A stretch of DNA of 26,668 bases, from the IMG/VR virus record IMGVR_UViG_3300043409_002494, positions 1 to 26,668 of that record. One strand, written 5' to 3'. The stretch is from a virus. Positions 6,727 to 15,007 of this stretch are shown in pieces. Under the pieces are notes generated by a model, which had not been told where the DNA came from, did not search any database, and saw nothing but the letters and a program-made list of their open reading frames with translations. Position 1 is the stretch's first letter. Every line of letters starts with the position of its first letter. The translations under genes and the position numbers were made by a program.

Positions 6727-7039
6727 CGATTTCCTCAACCAGACTGCCGTAATCAGCGAACTGAGATCTCAAAAGGATGTTCAGGGTGGTGTATTTCAAT
6801 CATGGATTCCTACTCTGACAGTCAAATGCCTTGTTCAGCCGAGATCCGGTGGTGTTGATCGCGAGGATGCCAAGGACGGTTCTGCTGCAACCCACAATAT
6901 TCTGATCAAAGGCTCGCACAACCTCACAGCGCGTAATCAGATAAAGGTTGGAACATATGTTTATAACGTGGTAAGATGTAATGACTGGAATTCACTGGCT
7001 CATCACACAACCGCTGAATGCGTAGTGGAGACATCCTGA
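6716..7039 (+). CDS. head closure / head-tail joining protein
   Basis: A 107-residue protein if started at ATG 6716, which overlaps the end of the connector gene; longer upstream reading would run through the connector gene in another frame. MAFDDFLNQTAVI followed by VKCLVQPRS, HNILIKGSHNLTARNQIKVGTYVYNVV fits the small beta-barrel stopper (SPP1 gp16 / head-tail joining) family, in which D-R-I-x-x-G-x-x-Y-x-V is typical. It would close the head exit channel under the gp6-like ring. Position between the connector and the gp10-like protein supports this. No detailed residue evidence beyond the fold pattern. Confidence 0.6.
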   Translation: MAFDDFLNQTAVISELRSQKDVQGGVFQSWIPTLTVKCLVQPRSGGVDREDAKDGSAATHNILIKGSHNLTARNQIKVGTYVYNVVRCNDWNSLAHHTTAECVVETS

Positions 7040-7890
7040 TGGATATCAACTCCGCAATGAAACTGATCAACCAGATCGCAAAGAGCGGCGTAACGTCCGG
7101 TTCCAGCCAGAGTACAACCAAAACAGGCTCGAAGCAGTGGGTATCCGCAAACAACGAAGTTCACAGAGTCAATTCCGCTGCACTGGACGCCGTGGCTGAA
7201 CATGCTGTCAAACGGGTCAAGAGATCTTTGAGCGAGAAGTACCCACCGTCATCACTGCCCGGCGAAGCCCCTGCGAGAAGAACCGGAACGCTCCACGACT
7301 CAATCCACTGGCGAAAAGGCGTAGAATCCCGTCAATTCCCAGGACCAGCAACCAATTCGGTGGACGGTGAAAAGCGATTTGCCTCTAAAAAGCCAGCGGA
7401 CTACGCATGGCGAGAGAAGATTCAAAAGCAGGCCTACAGCGACAACTCGATCATCACGCCCTATCCTGCTCGGAAGAATCCATCTGCCGGAACCCGAATC
7501 ATCGAAGTTAACCCTCGGGCTGTAGATCACTCAGAACGCAGTCGCCTTGAGTATTACAGCTACTTCCTTGAATCAGGCTGGTGGTCCAAGGGGAATGACG
7601 GGTTTAATGACAAACGCCCTAAAAGCGAAGGTCAGGGCAAGAAAATCAAACGGCAGTCCGTTCCTAAGAGCGAGAAGCGTGAAGGTCCAAAGTGGAATCC
7701 ACCGAGACCCTATCTCTCACGACTGGCCTGGCCTGGAATCGCAAGGGAGCTGGAGAACGTCTACAAGGCTTACCTCAGGGACAATCTTCCAGCCGCCTTC
7801 AAATCGCTCGCAGATAAAGCGACCCTCAAGGTCACTTACAATCGTGGTCTTCGTGTTCCGTACATTTCTGACAACAAAAATCGTATCTAG
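7039..7890 (+). CDS. neck / tail-completion protein, HK97 gp10-like
   Basis: A 283-residue protein from ATG 7039, which overlaps the preceding TGA (TGATG) and has a GGAG SD. It shows the signature of the HK97 gp10 family: AEHAVKRVKRSL, then PGEAPARRTGTLHDSI, then YYSYFLESGWW, and finally PRPYLSRLAWPGIARE. Family members are usually 110-160 residues; this one has about 100 extra residues, including a basic Lys/Arg-rich insert (KRPKSEGQGKKIKRQS) between the E-x-G and A/P-R-P-Y blocks. The protein is thought to sit at the head-tail interface and help tail attachment. An alternative start at 7018 would add seven residues and lacks a good SD. Confidence 0.75.
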   Translation: MDINSAMKLINQIAKSGVTSGSSQSTTKTGSKQWVSANNEVHRVNSAALDAVAEHAVKRVKRSLSEKYPPSSLPGEAPARRTGTLHDSIHWRKGVESRQFPGPATNSVDGEKRFASKKPADYAWREKIQKQAYSDNSIITPYPARKNPSAGTRIIEVNPRAVDHSERSRLEYYSYFLESGWWSKGNDGFNDKRPKSEGQGKKIKRQSVPKSEKREGPKWNPPRPYLSRLAWPGIARELENVYKAYLRDNLPAAFKSLADKATLKVTYNRGLRVPYISDNKNRI

Positions 7891-7905
7891 AGGCGGGTCT
7901 CGTAA

Positions 7906-8469
7906 ATGCCAACCTCAATTGGATCTGACACAGGCAACGGTACTACTACAGGGGGATCCTCCATGGCTATCACAGCTTCCGGCGTAATCAACGCAACCAC
8001 CAGCATGACCTTGACCGACTCGGACGTGAATAGCACATCCACGGTCACCCAGAGCAACTCGCTATCATCCGTCACTCGGCCATCCACAGGGGTTCCCGCC
8101 TCGCCTACAGCGACAGAACTCACCTACATGTATGCCGACCGGATCTTCAAGAAGACCTACACAGGTATCTCTGCCAGTTCCGCGACAACGGTTTCGCTGT
8201 CGTCATTCCCAGACCTGTTCTGCAACACAGGCACGATCTCCAAGATCAACTCTGTGTCGGTCAAGAATACTTCTAATATGCCTATCAAGTTTGTCTTTGA
8301 CGACCTGACTGGTACGACTGGCGACATCATCAAAGTTCCGGCTTACGGATACGTGCAAGTGGGCGCGGCTCTGGATGGGATTGCTGTGACTTCAGCTAAT
8401 TTCACCTTGCAATGTGCCACAGCTAACTCCACAGCCGATGCCCAGGTGACAATCGCTTACCAACGATGA
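7906..8469 (+). CDS. hypothetical virion protein, Ser/Thr-rich
   Basis: A 187-residue protein with a G-rich SD (GAGGCGGG) before ATG 7906; ATG 7963 is an alternative that would drop a 19-residue Gly/Ser/Thr-rich lead. The first half is Ser/Thr-rich and low in complexity; the second half has beta-strand patterns (ISKINSVSVKNTSNMPIKFVF, IIKVPAYGYVQVG). I do not recognise a family. It sits between the gp10-like neck protein and the tail terminator, a slot not usually occupied, so it may be a neck whisker or tail-associated decoration protein. It overlaps the next start in an ATGA. Confidence 0.5.
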   Translation: MPTSIGSDTGNGTTTGGSSMAITASGVINATTSMTLTDSDVNSTSTVTQSNSLSSVTRPSTGVPASPTATELTYMYADRIFKKTYTGISASSATTVSLSSFPDLFCNTGTISKINSVSVKNTSNMPIKFVFDDLTGTTGDIIKVPAYGYVQVGAALDGIAVTSANFTLQCATANSTADAQVTIAYQR

Positions 8470-8834
8470 TTCCATTTGCCCAGATTGTCAACCGCTGGAC
8501 AGCGACTTCAGTAGCTCCGATGTATGTCGGGGCTATTCCTGAAGGTCTGTTGCCACCTTACGCAGCATTAAACGTAGTGCAAAGCAATCAGGTGACCCTC
8601 AGCGGTAACACGATACTCTGGACGGAGTCTCTTTTACAGTTGAGCGTGGCTCACACGACACTGGCCGATTGCGAGTCTCTGGCTTCCGTAGCGATCCAGA
8701 CTTATGACCGCAAGAAATTTGACGGGGTTGCTGACATGACATTGCTCAATCGAGCCACCTCATACAGCGAACAGCCTAATTTGACAGGCAACCGCATATG
8801 GACTGCGACACTGGAATTCCGAGTCAGACACTAA
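8466..8834 (+). CDS. probable tail terminator protein
   Basis: A 122-residue protein starting in an ATGA overlap at 8466. The pattern of an N-terminal helix, a strand after P-P-Y-A-A-L, then W-T-E-S-L-L-Q-L-S-V and a helix with DCESLASVAIQTYDRK, ending in a strand TATLEFRVRH, fits the tail terminator (lambda gpU / DUF3168-like) fold, in which the protein caps the tail tube and joins the head. Position directly before the tail tube gene is the standard one. The sequence match is by pattern only, so the family name is tentative. Confidence 0.6.
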   Translation: MIPFAQIVNRWTATSVAPMYVGAIPEGLLPPYAALNVVQSNQVTLSGNTILWTESLLQLSVAHTTLADCESLASVAIQTYDRKKFDGVADMTLLNRATSYSEQPNLTGNRIWTATLEFRVRH

Positions 8835-8855
8835 TATCCCACCAAGGAGACTCCG

Positions 8856-9476
8856 ATGGCAGCAACGCCAAGACCGACCCCAGTTGACAAGTACGCTCTC
8901 GGGCGAAACAGCTTTGTAGATATCTGGTTTGAGCACATAGGTGCTGGAGGTACAAAGACTTACCCTGGGTTTAGTGTTTGTATTTCAGAAGGCAGCGTAT
9001 CCCTCGACACGGATACTATTGAAATCAACTCGAACTGCCAAAATGGTTGGAAGGTTAAGTTACCGGGCTTAAAGTCTGGTACAGCCTCATTCACGGGCTA
9101 CATTGCCTCGTCAATAAACGGAACGCCTGGGCCTGGAATGAGTTGGGATACTAATGTTACGCACGACAAGTTTGACATCATGCAGTATCTCGGACAGCCG
9201 TGCTACATCTACATCTATTCGCTCCAGAACCCTAGCGAAGCCTCAGCACAGTTTGGGCAAGGGACGACCGGCGATATGGAATCTCCGTTCAACCTGTTCC
9301 CAATGGGCAGCACAGACGCAGGTACGGAGCAAGTGAATGGATTCTTCAAGACAGGCTCTGTAACGATCAGCCCAGACGATGCCGTAAAGGTATCCATGTC
9401 GGTTGAACTGAGTGGCGCACAAGGCTTGTCTGGCTTCATTGCCGTTGGCAGTTTGTCTCCAGTTCCAACCGTTTAA
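8856..9476 (+). CDS. major tail tube protein
   Basis: A 206-residue protein with an AAGGAG SD (AAGGAGACTCCG before ATG). The stretch SEGSVSLDTDTIEINSNCQ followed by GWKVKLPGLKSGTASFTGYI is typical of siphovirus tail-tube subunits, where a strand, a D-x-I-E-x-x-x loop and a G-x-x-S-G-x-x-x-x-x-G beta-hairpin build the tube. The C-terminal half (GFFKTGSVTISPDDAVKVSMSV) gives the second beta sheet, also typical of the family. It would polymerise into the tail tube around the tape measure. Located between the terminator and the chaperone genes as expected. Confidence 0.75.
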   Translation: MAATPRPTPVDKYALGRNSFVDIWFEHIGAGGTKTYPGFSVCISEGSVSLDTDTIEINSNCQNGWKVKLPGLKSGTASFTGYIASSINGTPGPGMSWDTNVTHDKFDIMQYLGQPCYIYIYSLQNPSEASAQFGQGTTGDMESPFNLFPMGSTDAGTEQVNGFFKTGSVTISPDDAVKVSMSVELSGAQGLSGFIAVGSLSPVPTV

Positions 9477-9506
9477 TCATCATCCACTTGAAAGGTGGGA
9501 TTCACT

Positions 9507-9956
9507 ATGTCAGAAGCATTTTACATCGACAAGCTGGCTAACTCAGGAATTGAAGTCAAGATGGCTGGCACTTCTTTTCGGGTTCGTCAGCTTACTCTCC
9601 GCGATCAGGGCGTTCTTCAGGCGATCATCCGTAAACTGCAACCGTACCCTTCCGAGAAAGCCAAGAAATTGGTTTTGGGTATGGATAAGCAAGTGGCGGG
9701 TGAAGTCATGAAGGAGGCTCTAAAAGCCGACCTGTTCTACCCGACTCCGGTTGCATCTCCTGAAGGATTGCAATTGCTGGTCAATTCAGATGAAGGTCAG
9801 AAAGCCCTGTTGAAAGCCGCAATCGGTCGCAATGAAGGTGTCTCTGATGCCACCATTGAGGATCTCTACGGGGAACTGTCCTACGCTGAGTTCATGCGGA
9901 TTGCCGCCATTGCAGTCTCTGGAGAAGATCCAGACAACGACCCAAAAGCGGAATGA
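9507..9956 (+). CDS. tail assembly chaperone, upstream frame (gpG-like)
   Basis: A 149-residue protein started at ATG 9507 behind an AAAGGTGGG SD; a GTG at 9495 is less well placed. It is helical and has the features of a gpG-type tail assembly chaperone: location between tail tube and tape measure, similar length, an N-terminal segment about surface residues (VKMAGTSFRVRQLTLRDQGVL), and an acidic C-terminus (GEDPDNDPKAE). The protein binds the tape measure and recruits tube subunits but is not part of the virion. A slippery heptamer CCCAAAA lies five codons from the stop, in register for -1 slippage into the next gene, as in lambda G-GT. Confidence 0.7.
   Translation: MSEAFYIDKLANSGIEVKMAGTSFRVRQLTLRDQGVLQAIIRKLQPYPSEKAKKLVLGMDKQVAGEVMKEALKADLFYPTPVASPEGLQLLVNSDEGQKALLKAAIGRNEGVSDATIEDLYGELSYAEFMRIAAIAVSGEDPDNDPKAE
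9941..9947 (+). promoter_or_regulatory. candidate -1 ribosomal frameshift slippery site
   Basis: C CCA AAA in the zero frame is an exact X XXY YYZ heptamer. A -1 slip here would continue as AGC GGA ATG AGC and read into the gene at 9953, which is in the -1 frame. A GGAG at about 9921-9924 lies roughly 16 bases upstream and could act as a stimulatory SD. The site is in the 3' end of a tail chaperone gene, the classic place for such frameshifting. Confidence 0.55.
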
Positions 9957-10150
9957 GCAGTGGTTCGCATAAAGGTGATTCAGGAATGAATTATCAGAAG
10001 TTGATCAAGAATCTTGTCGTTGATGGGCATATGTCCTTCCATGAGGTTCTTGATCTAACTCCTTTACAGATCGCTGCTCTGATGGCTGAAAACACGATCC
10101 CGCCAGGCGAAGTTGATCCAGATCTATACCGGAGAATTGTAAATGGCTGA
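9953..10150 (+). CDS. tail assembly chaperone, downstream frame (gpT-like extension)
   Basis: A 65-codon frame whose ATG overlaps the TGA of the upstream chaperone (ATGA 9953-9956). It may be made as a -1 frameshift extension (giving a fusion of about 214 residues), as a coupled separate protein, or both. The sequence contains HMSFHEVLDLTPLQIAALMAEN, which resembles the short helical C-terminal T domain of tail chaperones that contacts the tape measure. The ATG at 9953 and another at 9986 are possible independent starts. Its 3' end overlaps the next gene by eight bases. Confidence 0.6.
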   Translation: MSSGSHKGDSGMNYQKLIKNLVVDGHMSFHEVLDLTPLQIAALMAENTIPPGEVDPDLYRRIVNG

Positions 10151-11786
10151 CCCAATCCCATACTGGAAAATTAATCCTCCGACCCCGACTACTGAGAACG
10201 GAGTACCATACAATCAAATTAATAAAATCCCAGACGAACCAAGCAATGTAGATATTTCGTGGCTCGACCCAGGAATCATTCAATCGCACACCCGCTACTG
10301 GTTTCCTGATATGAATGGCTGGCGTGTGGGCTACGGTAGAAACGGGTTAATGAGTTGCCAGCAGTCATGGGTTGCCCCTTGGAAGTGCAATGTCGAAGCG
10401 GATACCGAAGATGGTCGTCCTACTGAGAAAGCGGTTGCGGCTTATCTGCCAGTTGTTCTCAGGCAAATGCTGAGTTGGAATCGCGAACGATATTCTTACT
10501 ACAATAAATTCTGGGACATGGATATTGCAAAAGCTGGAGACCTTTACAGCCATGGGAAAAACCAGTACAGAGACTTGGTGATTACGGACATTGAGCTTAT
10601 ACCGAGGACAGATCTTCTCGACTCGCAATCAGAATCCAGAATTGTATCAGACACAGGACTTAAAACATCTCTTGGGGTAATGTCTAACACTGGGGATACG
10701 ACTCGATGGGACAAGGATAACGCCGACGTTCTTGAGTTCACGCGAATGGTGCAACAGCAACTCCGCATGACGACCACAGGTGGAGTAGAGACGGACTTCT
10801 TGAAGCTCCATCAGCAACCGTTTCCACGCATCCGTTCTCAGTTCTGGCAAGTCAACATTACTTGGCAACCTGACCCATACCAGAATAGATATGGAATTCG
10901 CTATGCAAAAGTAGAGATACACCCTTCGTTGCGAATGGAATCGCTAAAAAATGTGCCGTTGGGGGTTGTCCCCACTAGGCTTGACGGGCAACCGGAATTC
11001 ACCTTGATTGACCCTAATGTGGTTGTGATCCCCAAAGGGACTCCAGGTGGAGACCAGTCTGCTCCAGGAAACATGACGCTCACCGCGCCTGTAGATTACA
11101 TGGGGAAACCGGATTGGGTCCAGCCAATATCAACAGGGTTTCCTGTTCGAGAACCCCAAATCACTTTCAAAGTTTCATACCCGTGGGTTAGCCTTGAAAA
11201 TATGTTAAACGCTGGGCCTGTCGGCAACCCTGGTCAGCTGGACCCTAAAAGCGAAAAGGGATTTCCAGGGGAAGTCAACCCGCAAACAATACCTGAAGGC
11301 CTGTACATCGGATGCGTCAATAAAAAGTCTTTCTTGGGGTACTCTAGAGGCAGAGTATTATACAATTCCGCAGAGATCACAGAATCTACAAGTCCGATCA
11401 CAGGGAAGATTGGCTACGAGGTGACGCACGAATTCATAATTAATCCCAACATGGAGTGGAACCAGACGAGGTATACGGGGGATTATTTGGCCGGAATTGA
11501 TGTGATTCGATGGTACACAAGAGTCACAACACCAAATTCTATGGGATTCAACCCAAATGACGCTCCGGCTGATGCTAATAACCCATCGTTTAAAACTGGC
11601 TACGTAGTGCAAATGCTTCCATCTTCTGGGGGCAGACGTGTTCACCGAGTGTCGATGACCGCAGTAGAGCCTTATGATTGGCAAGCTGTATACCCTTACC
11701 CGTACAAGGATTTTAAAAACCTGCTTTACTACGGAATGGTTGGCGACAAAGTCCAATTCGACCCAGAAACAACAAAAGAGGGCTGA
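10143..11786 (+). CDS. large hypothetical virion protein
   Basis: A 547-residue protein with GGAG upstream and an overlap with the preceding gene. It is rich in Trp, Tyr, Pro and Asn, has no membrane segments, no signal peptide and no coiled coil, and appears mostly beta with loops. Recognisable stretches include FWQVNITWQPDPYQNRYG in the middle and KIGYEVTHEFIINPNMEWN in the last third, followed by DWQAVYPYPYKDF. I cannot assign a family. Its position between the chaperones and the tape measure is unusual, since in most siphophages those genes are adjacent. It is probably a structural tail protein, for instance an outer tail-tube or tail-surface protein. Confidence 0.65.
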   Translation: MADPIPYWKINPPTPTTENGVPYNQINKIPDEPSNVDISWLDPGIIQSHTRYWFPDMNGWRVGYGRNGLMSCQQSWVAPWKCNVEADTEDGRPTEKAVAAYLPVVLRQMLSWNRERYSYYNKFWDMDIAKAGDLYSHGKNQYRDLVITDIELIPRTDLLDSQSESRIVSDTGLKTSLGVMSNTGDTTRWDKDNADVLEFTRMVQQQLRMTTTGGVETDFLKLHQQPFPRIRSQFWQVNITWQPDPYQNRYGIRYAKVEIHPSLRMESLKNVPLGVVPTRLDGQPEFTLIDPNVVVIPKGTPGGDQSAPGNMTLTAPVDYMGKPDWVQPISTGFPVREPQITFKVSYPWVSLENMLNAGPVGNPGQLDPKSEKGFPGEVNPQTIPEGLYIGCVNKKSFLGYSRGRVLYNSAEITESTSPITGKIGYEVTHEFIINPNMEWNQTRYTGDYLAGIDVIRWYTRVTTPNSMGFNPNDAPADANNPSFKTGYVVQMLPSSGGRRVHRVSMTAVEPYDWQAVYPYPYKDFKNLLYYGMVGDKVQFDPETTKEG

Positions 11787-11789
11787 TCC

Positions 11790-14486
11790 ATGTCCAACTC
11801 GGTCAATATCACTGGGTCAGACTTCGGCGAACTGACAAAAGCTCTTTCCGCGATCAACAGGGCAGCAGCAAAAGCTAACGCCAAGATCGATTCGATGTTT
11901 CAGTTTAGTGCCACTGGGTCAAAGCTGTTTGCTTCTCTGGATGCCCTGAACGGTAAACTTGCAGTCGCCAGAATCCGCGCCGATGGTCTCGCCACAGCTT
12001 TAAAAGGACTTAAAGGCATCGGGACAATCAAGGTTCTCTCTGGTGGTGGATCTGGTGGTGGAGGAGGTGGAGGCGGGAAAAGATCAGGGAAAAGCAAAGG
12101 TGGATTCTGGGTTGACAACACCGAGGACGCTGTCTTTAGAAACCCTGCTAACGACTTAAAGAATAATTTTTCCTCCAGCCTTCACGCTATGCTTCAAGCG
12201 GACAAGTTTAACAAGAAGATGGAGTCCCTCAGGGAGAAGAAGCGAATCAAGGATGAAAAGGATGCTGAGAGGCGAGCCAGAGAGGAAGCCCGTCAAGAGG
12301 AATTAGCCAGCCGTAAACGTCAAAAGCTGATCGCAGAGTCCGCGCCATCCAACACGCTCTACAACCTGACAAAACAGGCATGGCATCGAAGATTAACGGC
12401 TCAGAATCTGTTTGGCTTTAAGTCGGGCATGGGGCTTGATCCTAACGGAACAGGCAATCCGTTCATGGTTTCCCGTTTTGGGAATCCCGGTCAGATGCCC
12501 CTGATGAGCCGATTCAGAGTCTTTCAGCGTCCATTCCCTGGCTCGGAACGCAATCCGTTTGCTCTGGGTGATGCTGCGAACATTATGAACAATGGTGTTT
12601 ACTCTGCTGGTCGTGGGATCGAAGGTCTATTTAAGGGGATCACTTCGGCTGGGTCCGACTCTGTTCGCGCCTTGACAGGTTTCACCCAAATCGGACTGGC
12701 AGCAGGTACAGCCTTGGGAAGTATGATTCCAGGAATCGGGAAATTCGTCGCTGTTATCGGCCAAGGCTTAATGGCAGGACTGGATATTGCTTCCAAAACT
12801 TTGACCTTCTTCGTGGACTCGCTCTCCAAGGCAATCGGTGGATTAGCCAACTTTGTCACGAACCTGACTCTTGGCGTTAGTGGAATTCTCTCCAGAGCCG
12901 TACAAGCCGCATCAGCCCTGACCGAGCTGGAGAACGCCGCAAAAGTTTATGTCGGTAAGGGTTCCGGTCAGCTCGTCAGCACCTCGATGGATTATCAAGC
13001 CAAGTACGGCATCTCCGCAACAGACTCTCTTCGGCTCATGACACGGGTGGCAGGGCAAATTCGCCAAACCACAACTCTATCAAGCGACGAAGCCGCCCAG
13101 CACGCGATTGACATCTTCAAGGCCTCAGCCGAAGCCGGGTCCGTATTGAACATGTCGATTGACGATATCGGCAAAACGATCCAGTCTGCCTTGGCAGGAC
13201 GATACACTCCGCTCAGAAGAATCGGTGTTGCTGCTTCAGCTCCAAGCCTTGATGCCTTTTACAAGAGCAACTCTGGTGGCGGCAAGCCTGGGACCATGTT
13301 TGAAGGTCGGATGATGTCTCTGGTGAGCGAGTTCAAGCGACAAACGCTTCCGTTTGCTGGTGACCTTGAAAAGACCCAGTACGAATTCGCCAATCAGCAG
13401 CGGAAGATTCTTGGTTTGTTTGAAGGTATGTTCGTCCAGTTGGGACGAGTTGTTGAGCCATTCGCCAAGGGATTGCTGATTGTCAGTAACACTCTTTTAG
13501 GGACGGTATACGATAAGCTCAAAGGGTTTGCGGAAGGGGCTAAGTCTTCGATTGAGGACATACGAGCTGGAGGGTCTGGAGGAGGATTCGGCTCTGCCTT
13601 AAAATCATTTGTATACGCTGTATCGCGTGCTGGTGACTATGTCTACGCCTTTGGGCAAGCTGCATATGACGCCAGAGACACGCTCATGGAGTACGGCAAG
13701 GCGTTTGGCATCTCAGTCTTGAACATGGCTCGAGATCTCGTGGTATTTAGCCTGAAGATGACAGGTGTTTTCGTCAAAATCATTGAGTCATTTGGCGGGT
13801 TTGAGACTGCCCTCAAGGATATGGGAAACACGATCATTTCTATTTCAGAGTTCATTGCCAGACAGTCAGGCTACCAGTCTCCCGCCCAAAAGGAAGCGGA
13901 CAGAAAGTTCTATGCAGATCAGCAACTTGTTGAGGGATCTAAACGACTTAGCCGAGAGAATCGTGGGATGATTGCAAGACCTGGAACCAGATTGCCTGGC
14001 GAATCTAAAGCCGTACTGGAAGCCCAGAAGCGAATCCAAGCCATTGCATCAGGAAGCCCTCGCTCATTCGTCTACGGTACACAGGACATGGCTGGCAGCG
14101 GAGCTGGTGACAGGCTCATGAAGTTGGCCGAATCGTTGCAAAACATTAAGGGTATCGACGACCTCAAAGAGTTCTTCAGCAATACTTTCGGCAACGTCCC
14201 CGACTCAGGTGCATGGGAGGAAGTCCTCAAAAGGCTCGCCATGTCCACAGAACGCGAAGCCAAGTTTCAACCGCTCCCGCCGATGGCTGAAAAAGGCCGG
14301 CTCTCAAGCTACTTCTCTCCAGCGGCATTCCGAGATGAGATCCAAGGTGCTGACCGAGGGCTGAACGCTGCCGAGGAGACTGCTGCAAACACCGCCGAAA
14401 TGGCAACATACCTCAAAAAACTTAACGAGAGTGCAAGCGTGAACTCGCTGCTGTCTGGCGGCAAGGTCGCTTATCTGGGGGCATGA
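11790..14486 (+). CDS. tape measure protein
   Basis: An 898-residue protein, the longest in the rightward half, with a GAGGG SD. Features in order: an N-terminal helical region, a long Gly run with a basic tail at about residues 84-106, a highly charged coiled-coil-like segment at about 139-180 rich in Arg, Lys and Glu, a hydrophobic, Gly-rich stretch at about 300-370 (GLAAGTALGSMIPGIGKFVA and onward), and a long helical C-terminal half with FVQLGRVVEPFAKGLL near 550. This is the usual layout of a tape measure, which sets tail length and is ejected with DNA. At about 1.5 angstrom per residue it would give a tail near 130 nm. Confidence 0.85.
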   Translation: MSNSVNITGSDFGELTKALSAINRAAAKANAKIDSMFQFSATGSKLFASLDALNGKLAVARIRADGLATALKGLKGIGTIKVLSGGGSGGGGGGGGKRSGKSKGGFWVDNTEDAVFRNPANDLKNNFSSSLHAMLQADKFNKKMESLREKKRIKDEKDAERRAREEARQEELASRKRQKLIAESAPSNTLYNLTKQAWHRRLTAQNLFGFKSGMGLDPNGTGNPFMVSRFGNPGQMPLMSRFRVFQRPFPGSERNPFALGDAANIMNNGVYSAGRGIEGLFKGITSAGSDSVRALTGFTQIGLAAGTALGSMIPGIGKFVAVIGQGLMAGLDIASKTLTFFVDSLSKAIGGLANFVTNLTLGVSGILSRAVQAASALTELENAAKVYVGKGSGQLVSTSMDYQAKYGISATDSLRLMTRVAGQIRQTTTLSSDEAAQHAIDIFKASAEAGSVLNMSIDDIGKTIQSALAGRYTPLRRIGVAASAPSLDAFYKSNSGGGKPGTMFEGRMMSLVSEFKRQTLPFAGDLEKTQYEFANQQRKILGLFEGMFVQLGRVVEPFAKGLLIVSNTLLGTVYDKLKGFAEGAKSSIEDIRAGGSGGGFGSALKSFVYAVSRAGDYVYAFGQAAYDARDTLMEYGKAFGISVLNMARDLVVFSLKMTGVFVKIIESFGGFETALKDMGNTIISISEFIARQSGYQSPAQKEADRKFYADQQLVEGSKRLSRENRGMIARPGTRLPGESKAVLEAQKRIQAIASGSPRSFVYGTQDMAGSGAGDRLMKLAESLQNIKGIDDLKEFFSNTFGNVPDSGAWEEVLKRLAMSTEREAKFQPLPPMAEKGRLSSYFSPAAFRDEIQGADRGLNAAEETAANTAEMATYLKKLNESASVNSLLSGGKVAYLGA

Positions 14487-14487
14487 C

Positions 14488-14946
14488 ATGGCTGATCGAT
14501 TCAAGGCTGGCGAACCACTCTCGGCTTCTAAGCTGAACCGGAACTCGGCAAGCACCAATACTACAGGCTACTACGGCCCTGGTTCATACGTCAAAAGTGG
14601 ATCGACATTCGGGTCGGTACAACCAGATGTGTCTGGGGTTGAATCATTTTGGGTCTCAATTGACGAAGAACACGCAGAGCAGGTAGATCAAAGTTTTGCA
14701 TCCGGCAGGGTGATTTACAGGTACTCGTGGACGGAGGTACAGTTTGATCAGGGTGCTGGCAGTTGGAGGAAATCGTCATCTCGAAGCGGGCATTTCTCTT
14801 TTGACCCAGTTTACAATTTTGACCCAACACAAAGGATACCGATAACCGCAGAGGGGACTTTAGGGACCTCCTCTTTGAAATACGTCAGTACGGTTTACCC
14901 AGTAACCCGAGATCCTCACACCGGGGTTTTATTTTTTTTTTCCTAG
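14488..14946 (+). CDS. distal tail protein, probably interrupted at a T10 run
   Basis: A 152-residue frame starting one base after the tape measure stop. The N-terminus (MADRFKAGEPLSASKLNR) is the F-x-x-G-x-P-L-x-A-x-x-L-N motif common at the start of phage minor tail proteins. The frame ends abruptly right after a T10 tract, leaving a Phe-rich end (GVLFFFS). In the -1 frame the sequence continues with LEGANSRKIPAGLSVYLGS and ends at TAG 15024-15026, overlapping the next start by 19 bases, so the natural product is probably about 179 residues. A loss of exactly one T would instead fuse this frame to the next gene. The cause may be assembly error, mutation or slippage. Confidence 0.6.
   Translation: MADRFKAGEPLSASKLNRNSASTNTTGYYGPGSYVKSGSTFGSVQPDVSGVESFWVSIDEEHAEQVDQSFASGRVIYRYSWTEVQFDQGAGSWRKSSSRSGHFSFDPVYNFDPTQRIPITAEGTLGTSSLKYVSTVYPVTRDPHTGVLFFFS
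14932..14941 (+). repeat. T10 homopolymer at a probable frame break
   Basis: GGGG-TTTT-A followed by ten T (14932-14941) and CCTAG. It is the longest single-base run in the coding part of the window and coincides with the loss of frame in the gene at 14488. Runs of nine or more T or A are known sites of transcriptional slippage and of sequencing or assembly error. Confidence 0.7.
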
Positions 14947-15007
14947 AGGGTGCAAACTCCCGCAAGATCCCGGCTGGCCTGTCAGTATATTTGGGTTCGG
15001 TGGGATC

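Noticed and set aside
14947-15007. Non-coding gap between two tail genes
   Set aside because: The -1 frame from the upstream gene reads through it with a natural-looking peptide, so I treat it as coding lost by a T-run frame break.
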